Shown in pieces: positions 23,199-28,438 of a stretch of 30,447 nucleotides of DNA. Origin of the DNA: UPXZ01 sp964634605 (GTDB taxonomy: Bacteria > Bacteroidota > Bacteroidia > Bacteroidales > Paludibacteraceae); contig CAZWLJ010000039.1 in assembly GCA_964634605.1 (NCBI GenBank), positions 1 through 30,447 on the forward strand, given 5' to 3'. Under the pieces are notes generated by a model. It was not told where the DNA came from, did no database searches, and saw nothing but the letters and a program-made list of their open reading frames with translations. The translations under genes and the position numbers were made by a program. Positions within the stretch are counted from its first letter, which is position 1; each line of letters starts with the position of its first letter.

Positions 23199-24532
23199 TA
23201 AGATTGATGCAGATATGCCGCTGCTCCCAAACTCAACAACTCCTTAATAGGTCTGCAATCAGGAGTGTTTGTAGAGCCGTTTTTGTTTTTTGCCACGGAA
23301 GCACAACCGCCACCGCAAGCTAATGCCACCTCGCAGGTTTTGCATTTTTCTATAGTGGTAACGTCGCGGTCCTGCCATTCGCTGATTATGTCTTCATTTC
23401 GGGTTACAGTGGGGTAAAAGGTGCCGAGTTCTTCGCCCTGTTTTCCCACAGTTGCGGTACAAGAATAAATGGTGCCGGTGAAGTCAAATGCCCATTCGGA
23501 TTTACAGGCAGGGCAGCTGTCGAACAGCGGCGAAGGTAATTCTTCGTTTTCAGCAATATATTTGGCAATGGAAAATCCCGGTTTGTAGAATTCTATGATT
23601 TCCGGGAAATCTTTTATCATTTCATAGATACGTTCGTACAGTTCAGCTCTGGTGTAAAGTTTATCGGGTGAACTGTTGCACACGTGAAGCTCGTAATTTC
23701 GTCCTATCTGTGTTTTGAACAGCGGTGATTTTGTCCATCCTTTTTCGATAGCAAAACGGGCCAGTTCGGGGAGATTTTCAAGGTTATCCTTATCGGCGAC
23801 CATTCGAAGGTTGATGGAAATGTTGTTTTGCAGACAAAGGTCAATGCCTTCAATGATTTTGTCGAAAGTGGATTGACCGCCTTTCATGTAGCGGCGGCTG
23901 TCGTGAACACTTTTTGTGCCGTCCAGTGTTACCTGCACTTCCCGAATTGATGCTGTTTTCAGCAGATCGACATACGAAGCCAGCGTGTATCCGTTGGTAA
24001 CGAAAGCCACGTCCAGCTTTGCCAAATTGGACTTCCGGAGCAGATATTCAATAATTTTTCGCTGGTTTTCACCGGGCAGTAACGGTTCACCACCAAATAC
24101 GGTAATGTATTTTTTTCGTCCGGCAAATTCAGTACCGATGTAATCGAAAAACGCATCGACAACTTCGGTGGTCATTTTGCTTTCGGCAGGACTGTAACCT
24201 TCCTGGTAGCAGTACGAACAGGCAAAATTGCAGGAATAATTGGGCACGAAAAACAGCTGAATTTCATCCTCTTCCCGGGTGTCTATAAAATCCAGATAAG
24301 CCAGTTTAAAAGCTGTCTTTTCTTCATTTTCATCAACCAGGTAGTTTCTATCGGAGAATTCACCGTTTGTATCCTGCTCTTTCTGAAGCAAATCCAGTTC
24401 TTCCGCCGAGATAAAATCAGCTGACTTATGCAACGGATTGACAATGAAAAAATCATCGCTGTCTTTGACCGGAACAATAATATTGTGTTTGGAACCCCTA
24501 ACCCCTAAAGGGGAATTTTGGATTACGTTCAT
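23198..24532 (-). CDS. SPASM-domain radical SAM enzyme, peptide-maturase type
   Basis: A 444-residue radical SAM protein. An N-terminal region (15-95) precedes the cluster motif CNFACSYC (Cys101, 105, 108) and FGGEP (146-150). The C-terminal SPASM-type region has eight Cys: 340, 343, 358, 397, 400, 406, 410 and 426, in CPAC, YSCTA, CKTC and ACGGGC segments, enough for two auxiliary iron-sulfur clusters. Enzymes with this layout modify ribosomal peptides or proteins (anSME, thioether-forming maturases). A small Cys peptide lies 544 bp upstream on the same strand, with a DUF559 gene between. The N-terminus (NSPLGVRGS, residues 6-14) is encoded by a C/G repeat, so the native start may have been lost. 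Confidence 0.88.
   Translation of the reverse strand: MNVIQNSPLGVRGSKHNIIVPVKDSDDFFIVNPLHKSADFISAEELDLLQKEQDTNGEFSDRNYLVDENEEKTAFKLAYLDFIDTREEDEIQLFFVPNYSCNFACSYCYQEGYSPAESKMTTEVVDAFFDYIGTEFAGRKKYITVFGGEPLLPGENQRKIIEYLLRKSNLAKLDVAFVTNGYTLASYVDLLKTASIREVQVTLDGTKSVHDSRRYMKGGQSTFDKIIEGIDLCLQNNISINLRMVADKDNLENLPELARFAIEKGWTKSPLFKTQIGRNYELHVCNSSPDKLYTRAELYERIYEMIKDFPEIIEFYKPGFSIAKYIAENEELPSPLFDSCPACKSEWAFDFTGTIYSCTATVGKQGEELGTFYPTVTRNEDIISEWQDRDVTTIEKCKTCEVALACGGGCASVAKNKNGSTNTPDCRPIKELLSLGAAAYLHQS
24493..24515. repeat. C/G palindromic repeat inside the radical SAM 5' end
   Basis: AACCCCTAA followed by CCCCTAAAGGGGAA, forward orientation, nearly identical to 21314-21336. It lies within the radical SAM reading frame just after the start and forms the left flank of the intact DUF559 gene. 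Confidence 0.9.
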
Positions 24533-24542
24533 TGAGTTGGCT

Positions 24543-24929
24543 TTACGTTAATCTATTTAAAATTTCTTTTTCAATTGTTTTCAATGTATTTTCTATGTCA
24601 TTGAAAACTTGTTCATTGGTAAACCGAATTACTTTTAATCCCAATTCTTCTAATTCATTATTTCTGTTAACATCATATCTGAATTGCTCAGGTGAATTGT
24701 GATAGCCGCCATCAATTTCAATAATTAATTTTGCCTGATGACAATAAAAATCAGCAATAAAATATAAAACCGGATGCTGTCGCTTAAATCTTACCCGTGG
24801 TATATTTATATATCCCAATTGAGACCATAAAAATATTTCAGCTTCTGTCTGATTATCCCTTAAATTCTTAGCTAATTCAAAAAGAATTGGTGAAGCACCA
24901 TAAAACATTGTTGTCTTTTTATTCTCCAT
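24543..24929 (-). CDS. DUF559 nuclease-like protein
   Basis: Intact 128-residue DUF559 protein: FYGASPILFELAKNLRDNQT, EAEIFLWSQL, RFKRQHPVLYFIADFYCHQ (Asp60), LIIEIDGGYHNSPEQ (Glu71, Asp73, His77), LEELGLKVIRFTNEQVF. The family has the Vsr/PD-(D/E)XK endonuclease fold, and its role as a stand-alone gene is unknown. The gene separates the radical SAM gene from the Cys peptide and is A/T-rich relative to both. It is bracketed by C/G repeats at 24493 and 25020, mirroring the broken copy at 21.3-21.8 kb. It looks like a mobile or repeat-associated insertion and not part of the cluster's biochemistry. Confidence 0.88.
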   Translation of the reverse strand: MENKKTTMFYGASPILFELAKNLRDNQTEAEIFLWSQLGYINIPRVRFKRQHPVLYFIADFYCHQAKLIIEIDGGYHNSPEQFRYDVNRNNELEELGLKVIRFTNEQVFNDIENTLKTIEKEILNRLT

Positions 24930-25011
24930 ATATACTAAAATACAAGGTGAAAAAATTTTCCTTTTCTAGTTAATAAGGATACTCAGGCAAATTCACCAAA
25001 TTATTTATATT

Positions 25012-25054
25012 AAAAAATCTGACTAACCCCTAATCGTTCCCCTTTAGGGGCTAG
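25012..25054 (-). terminator. Repeat-derived terminator after the Cys peptide gene
   Basis: TGACTAACCCC (25020-25030) pairs with GGGATTAGTCA (25044-25054), 11 bp with one G-T, around an inner CCCC/GGGG stem. On the minus strand GA and six T follow (25012-25017). It lies 22 bp after the Cys peptide stop. The core is a modified C/G palindromic repeat. Confidence 0.7.
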
Positions 25055-25078
25055 GGATTAGTCAGGGGCCAGGGGTCA
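25020..25078. repeat. C/G palindromic repeat, compound copy
   Basis: Contains CTAACCCCTAAT, then CGTTCCCCTTTAGGGG, then CTAGGGATTAG, followed by AGGGGCCAGGGG. This is more complex than the other copies and may be two nested insertions. The last bases are the stop codon of the Cys peptide gene (minus strand). Confidence 0.75.
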
Positions 25079-25183
25079 GTCGTGACAACCTGCAACATAC
25101 TTCGAAACTTTGGCACAGCATTGTGCCTGTTTCTGTTGATTTGCATTTTTGGTTGCACTGCCTTTTTTTACTACACTTTTCAT
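25076..25183 (-). CDS. 35-residue Cys peptide, candidate modified-peptide precursor
   Basis: A short gene read codon by codon: MKSVVKKGSATKNANQ at the N-terminus, QCCAKVSKYVAGCHD at the C-terminus. The first 20 residues are Lys/Asn/Gln-rich and lack Cys. All three Cys (22, 23, 33) lie in the last 15. A leader-like front and Cys-bearing core are typical of RiPP precursors, and a SPASM radical SAM gene lies downstream on the same strand. A terminator hairpin follows and an A-rich leader precedes the ATG. Alternatively it could be a small metal- or metalloid-binding peptide working with the ArsM-like enzyme 157 bp upstream. I do not recognise a named family. Confidence 0.65.
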   Translation of the reverse strand: MKSVVKKGSATKNANQQKQAQCCAKVSKYVAGCHD

Positions 25184-25221
25184 ACTTTTTTTGAATTTAT
25201 TATTGATTAATATAGCTCCTG

Positions 25222-25320
25222 TTGATTTACAATTTAGTAATTTACGATTTACGATTGGGTATATTTACGGTAAAATGAACTCAGTCAAAATGATAAATCT
25301 GAAAATTTACAATTTTAATT
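25222..25320. other. A/T-rich gap with TTTACGATT units
   Basis: Between the methyltransferase and the Cys peptide the sequence carries TTTACAATT, TTTACGA and TTTACGATT words at short intervals (25222-25256). A further TTTACAATTTT lies at 25306-25316. It looks like a decayed simple repeat. No gene or clear TAnnTTTG box for the peptide gene was found here. Confidence 0.5.
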
Positions 25321-25341
25321 CCCCTTCAGGGGTTAGGGGTT
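25319..25341. repeat. C/G palindromic repeat at the methyltransferase stop
   Basis: TTCCCCTTCAGGGG followed by TTAGGGGTT, reverse orientation. Its last two bases are part of the methyltransferase stop codon. Confidence 0.9.
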
Positions 25342-26014
25342 ATTTTTCCCCGTACACCGTGAAACTTGCCACTTCAGCTTTTCCTTTGGTGTAAGGTTCA
25401 CTTTCTTCCAGTATCTTTATTTTTCTGAAACCGGCTTCTTCAAGCATGAAGAGGTATTCAGCTCGTGTTACAGCACCTGCCCAGCATTCTGCAATAGCTT
25501 CCGGATCATTTCTGTATTCTTCTGCAATTGGCAAAGTGGCATAAATATCACTCACCACAAATCGACCGCCAGGTTTCAGCACCCGGTAAACTTCGCTCCA
25601 CACAGCTTCTTTGTTCTGGCTGTGATTAATGGTGCAGTTGGAGATGGTTACATTTATACTGTTGTCAGTCAGAGGCAGGTTTTCCATTTCCGACTGGATG
25701 ATTTCGGCATTTTTTACCCCGAATTTTTCCAGACTGGTACGCGCTTTATTTACCATACCATCCGAAAGGTCGATGCCGTAAGCATATCCGCCCTCACCGG
25801 CAGCTTCTGCCATCCGGATTACATCGTTGCCGCGTCCGCTGCCCAGGTCCAGACAGATTTCATTCAGCTTTACACCGGCGTGATTAATGGCGCCACCGCA
25901 CGACAGACAGCAACTGGTTTCACTCAGACTGGTGTAACGCGCGTTGATCGACTGAACGTTCATCTTCAGCGAATTAACATCAATTTTTTGTCCTGTTTTA
26001 TTTTCAATCAGCAT
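25340..26014 (-). CDS. ArsM-like SAM methyltransferase
   Basis: A 224-residue class I methyltransferase closest in appearance to arsenite methyltransferase ArsM. SAM-binding motif I is ICLDLGSGRGNDVIRMAE (53-70), followed by YGIDLSDGMVNKAR (79-92), IIQSEMENLPLTDNSINVTISNCTIN (105-130) and YRVLKPGGRFVVSDIYA (143-159). Cys lie where ArsM proteins use them: SCCLSCGG (35, 36, 39), SNC (127) and AECWAGA (177). The GLGCGNP block of typical ArsM is missing, so arsenite may not be the substrate. ArsM enzymes need reduced thioredoxin, and two thioredoxin systems lie in the same cluster. It is first of the cluster, with a promoter at 26055-26085. Confidence 0.78.
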   Translation of the reverse strand: MLIENKTGQKIDVNSLKMNVQSINARYTSLSETSCCLSCGGAINHAGVKLNEICLDLGSGRGNDVIRMAEAAGEGGYAYGIDLSDGMVNKARTSLEKFGVKNAEIIQSEMENLPLTDNSINVTISNCTINHSQNKEAVWSEVYRVLKPGGRFVVSDIYATLPIAEEYRNDPEAIAECWAGAVTRAEYLFMLEEAGFRKIKILEESEPYTKGKAEVASFTVYGEK

Positions 26015-26054
26015 AACGAAATGAGAATACTATAATACGTTTTGAAATCGGATG

Positions 26055-26085
26055 CAAAGGTAAATATTTTATTTTATATTACAAT
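26055..26085 (-). promoter_or_regulatory. Promoter of the methyltransferase / Cys peptide cluster
   Basis: On the minus strand ATTG (26082-26085, near TTTG), 19 bp, then TACCTTTG (26055-26062). The start codon is 41 bp downstream. Confidence 0.6.
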
Positions 26086-26130
26086 AGTATCACCGTAAAT
26101 GGAAAAATTTTATTTATGAAAAATAATGAG

Positions 26131-26138
26131 TAATTTTG
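26131..26138 (+). promoter_or_regulatory. -7 box for the zinc-ribbon gene
   Basis: TAATTTTG matches TAnnTTTG, 53 bp upstream of the start codon. Confidence 0.5.
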
Positions 26139-26191
26139 TGCAAAATTTTTTATTACAAAGTTAGTCAATAATATTTTCTTTTAGATATAAA

Positions 26192-26626
26192 ATGCAAAAG
26201 AAAGATTTGAATCCGGAATTTATCCAAAGCCTTTGTACCGACAACGACAAGGCGCATCAGTTTATTGCGGACGTGAAGTGGGAGAATGGTTTTGTTTGCC
26301 GTAGTTGCGGTCATACCAATTATTGCCCGGGCAAAGGTTATGCTTCCCGTCGCTGTACCCGCTGTAAAAAAGAGGAATCTGCCACTGCCAACACCATTTT
26401 TCATAACTGCAAATTTCCCCTCAGCAAAGCATTTTATATTGTATACATGGTTTGTTTCGAAAAGAAAAAAATATCAGCTGCAGAGCTTTCAGATAAACTG
26501 GAAATTAATCCGATGACCTGCTGGAAATTCCGGAAAAAAATCAGGCAATGCGTTCAGCGTCAGCAGGAAAACCAAAACGATGACGTGGATATTAAGGATA
26601 TACTGATAGAGAAAAAGGAAGGATGA
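26192..26626 (+). CDS. Solo IS1595-type transposase zinc-ribbon protein
   Basis: A 144-residue protein matching only the N-terminal part of IS1595/ISXO2-type transposases. It has ADVKWENGFVCRSCGHTNYC with Cys36 and Cys39, RRCTRCKKEESATANTIFHN with Cys55 and Cys58, then a helical segment (FPLSKAFYIVYMVCFEKKKI) and a helix-turn-helix-like stretch (SAAELSDKLEINPMTCWKFR). The catalytic DDE domain that normally follows is absent and the gene ends cleanly in an acidic/basic tail, with its own promoter box. No terminal inverted repeats were seen. It may be a domesticated DNA-binding protein, or an old truncated transposase that happens to stay open. Confidence 0.8.
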   Translation: MQKKDLNPEFIQSLCTDNDKAHQFIADVKWENGFVCRSCGHTNYCPGKGYASRRCTRCKKEESATANTIFHNCKFPLSKAFYIVYMVCFEKKKISAAELSDKLEINPMTCWKFRKKIRQCVQRQQENQNDDVDIKDILIEKKEG

Positions 26627-26631
26627 GTTTT

Positions 26632-26806
26632 TAAGTTTGTAAAGTTCTTAAGTTTGTAAAGTTCTTAAAGTTCTTAAAGTTCATAAAGTTTGTAAAGTTC
26701 ATAAAGTTTGTAAAGTTCATAAAGTTTGTAAAGTTCATAAAGTTCGATTCTATTACTTGATAAACTTGACAAACTTTCAACTTGACAAACTTGATGACCT
26801 TTCAAC
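26632..26806. repeat. 9-bp tandem array (AAAGTTTGT / AAAGTTCAT)
   Basis: Alternating 9-bp units AAAGTTCAT and AAAGTTTGT give an 18-bp higher-order period through about 26744. Then come looser copies (CTTGATAAA, CTTGACAAA) reaching the YhcC-like stop. It fills the convergent gap between two genes. Confidence 0.93.
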
Positions 26807-27716
26807 TGAACAACCTTCCCTGCCACGTATCTCTTTCAGCCAGTCTTTTTTCAATTTTACTCACGAACTCAAAATTCTTCAATCCCCAGTCGGGAGCTAT
26901 CAATAACGAAGGGGGAGATTGTGAAATAAAGCGTTCCACTGCAATTCGGGGATTAAGTATTTCAAGAAAGTCAATCACCAGTTCAATATATTCCATAGCT
27001 GTCATCATATTGAACCATTCGGGATGTTCGGCATACTGTCTGGCCATTACAGTACCCCTTACCAACTGGAGCTGATGCAGCTTTATGGCAGTGAGCGGAA
27101 GCCCCGATATTTTTTTTGCATGCGACAGAATGGTTTCCTTGCTTTCACCTGGCAGTCCGAGTATCAGGTGAGCTGCTGTACGCAATCCTTTTGCCGCTGT
27201 TTTTCGGATGACTTCTTCGGCACAGGCGTAGTCATGACCGCGATTGATGAATTTCAGTGTATCGTCACTCGTACTTTCCACACCATATTCTATCATCACG
27301 TAATACCGTTTGTTCAGTTCCGCAAAATAATCCAGCAATTCATCGCTAACGCAATCAGGCCGGGTGCCAACGACTATTCCAACCACTTTCGGATTGTTCA
27401 GAGCTTCTTCGTAAATCCTTGTCAGATTTTCGGTTTTATCGTAGGTATTGGTGTAACTTTGGAAATAAGCCAGGTATTTTTGAGCCTCGTATTTATGGTT
27501 GAAGAAGGCGATACCTTCTTCTATTTGCTGTGAAACAGATTTTGCAGGTCTGCAGTAATCCGGACTGAATGTCTGATTGTTGCAATAGGTACAACCGCCA
27601 GTTCCCTTACTTCCGTCGCGGTTGGGGCAGGTGAAGCCGGCATTAACCGATATTTTCTGAACACGTTCAGCAAACTCCGATTTCAGAACTGTATTATAAT
27701 TGAGATAACGTTGCAT
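26802..27716 (-). CDS. YhcC/TIGR01212-family radical SAM protein
   Basis: Radical SAM protein of 304 residues in the YhcC (TIGR01212) family. The diagnostic N-terminus is VQKISVNAGFTCPNRDG, then GTGGCTYCNNQTFSP, with cluster Cys 30, 42 and 45 in the unusual wide spacing of this family. Later blocks are VVGIVVGTRPDCVSDELLDY, YYVMIEYGVESTSDDTL, HLILGLPGE and IKLHQLQLVRGT. The function is not firmly established; it is not the SPASM type, and a link to tRNA or cofactor metabolism is only a guess. It is monocistronic, with a tandem array at its 3' end and decayed repeats upstream. Confidence 0.9.
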   Translation of the reverse strand: MQRYLNYNTVLKSEFAERVQKISVNAGFTCPNRDGSKGTGGCTYCNNQTFSPDYCRPAKSVSQQIEEGIAFFNHKYEAQKYLAYFQSYTNTYDKTENLTRIYEEALNNPKVVGIVVGTRPDCVSDELLDYFAELNKRYYVMIEYGVESTSDDTLKFINRGHDYACAEEVIRKTAAKGLRTAAHLILGLPGESKETILSHAKKISGLPLTAIKLHQLQLVRGTVMARQYAEHPEWFNMMTAMEYIELVIDFLEILNPRIAVERFISQSPPSLLIAPDWGLKNFEFVSKIEKRLAERDTWQGRLFS

Positions 27717-27740
27717 GTAAATTGAACAAAAAAAAATTTT

Positions 27741-27770
27741 AACTACGAATTACACGGATTACACGAATAA
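27741..27770. repeat. ACTACGAATTACACG repeat, copy 1
   Basis: AACTACGAATTACACGGATT then ACACGAATAA. Same orientation as the copy at 27903. Confidence 0.85.
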
Positions 27771-27902
27771 ATTCTCAGAAAAAAAGTTTCATTAAATACC
27801 ACCATCACAAAATATTCATTCGTACCATTGGTTTCATTCGTATTTTCAAAGTGTTTTATTTCTTTTTCGTTGATATGACTTACCTCAGGAAAAAGAAGTT
27901 TA

Positions 27903-27932
27903 AACTACGAATAACACAGATTACACGAATAA
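27903..27932. repeat. ACTACGAATTACACG repeat, left flank of the GxxExxY gene
   Basis: AACTACGAATAACACAGATT then ACACGAATAA, 6 bp from the GxxExxY stop. An inverted partner lies at 28350-28399. Confidence 0.88.
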
Positions 27933-27938
27933 ATTTAA

Positions 27939-28319
27939 TTAATAGATGTTTAGAAATCTCTTGTAAGTCAACTTATCAGTACCAAAATTGATTAATAGTC
28001 CTAGTTGTACTGTACTTGCTTTGAGATAGTTGATTATTTGCGCTTCATGTTCCGGCAATAAAGCAGATACAGCTTTAATTTCAACAATTATATCGTCATA
28101 ACAAAAAAAATCAGCAATATACTTCTTTTCCAGAATTTTTCCTTTATAGTCAATTGTCATAGGAGCCTGAGGCAGAAATTTTATATTTCTTTCGGTAAAT
28201 TCAATTTGCAGAGCTTGCTGATAAACTTCTTCAACAAATCCTTGTCCCAATGTTCGGTGAACTTCCATTGCAGCACCAATTACTGCATAGCTTTCTTCTT
28301 TGTATAATAAATCAGTCAT
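27939..28319 (-). CDS. GxxExxY protein (PD-(D/E)XK-like fold)
   Basis: Small protein of the GxxExxY family, 126 residues from the chosen start MTDLLYKEESY. A further in-frame Met nine codons upstream (28346) is possible, but family members usually begin near the chosen one and GGAGA precedes it closely. The signature is LGQGFVEEVYQQAL (G..E..Y). A nuclease-type core follows: KKYIADFFCYDDIIVEIKAV, with Asp, Glu and Lys arranged as in PD-(D/E)XK folds. Function is unknown. It is A/T-rich and sits alone between housekeeping genes, flanked by inverted copies of the ACTACGAATTACACG repeat. It shares an ADF.C...EI core pattern with the DUF559 proteins. Confidence 0.88.
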   Translation of the reverse strand: MTDLLYKEESYAVIGAAMEVHRTLGQGFVEEVYQQALQIEFTERNIKFLPQAPMTIDYKGKILEKKYIADFFCYDDIIVEIKAVSALLPEHEAQIINYLKASTVQLGLLINFGTDKLTYKRFLNIY

Positions 28320-28349
28320 TCTCCGGATAAATTTTTCATTAAACATAAA

Positions 28350-28399
28350 AACTACGAATTACAGATTTCTTATTCGTGAAATTCGTGTAATTCGTAGTT
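28350..28399. repeat. ACTACGAATTACACG repeat, right flank, perfect palindrome
   Basis: AACTACGAATTACA (28350-28363) is the exact inverse of TGTAATTCGTAGTT (28386-28399), with ATTCGTGAAATTCG inside the loop. It lies 3 bp beyond the longer possible start of the GxxExxY gene. Confidence 0.92.
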
Positions 28400-28438
28400 A
28401 AATATAGGATTTAGTGATATGAATTTTGGGGGTGATTT

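Noticed and set aside
25149..25394. Plus-strand ORF of 81 codons across the methyltransferase 3' end
   Set aside because: It runs through the A/T-rich gap, a C/G repeat and the antisense of the methyltransferase gene, and overlaps the Cys peptide gene on the other strand. No coding character.
25340..26014. Calling the methyltransferase arsM outright
   Set aside because: The Cys layout and core motifs are similar, but the GLGCGNP block of typical ArsM is missing and no ars genes (arsR, acr3, arsC) are nearby.
26192..26626. Complete insertion sequence
   Set aside because: No DDE domain, no terminal inverted repeats and no target duplication could be seen around the gene.
26632..26806. CRISPR-like array of short repeats
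   Set aside because: Units are 9 bp, directly adjacent and without unique spacers; no cas genes are present. It is a tandem repeat.
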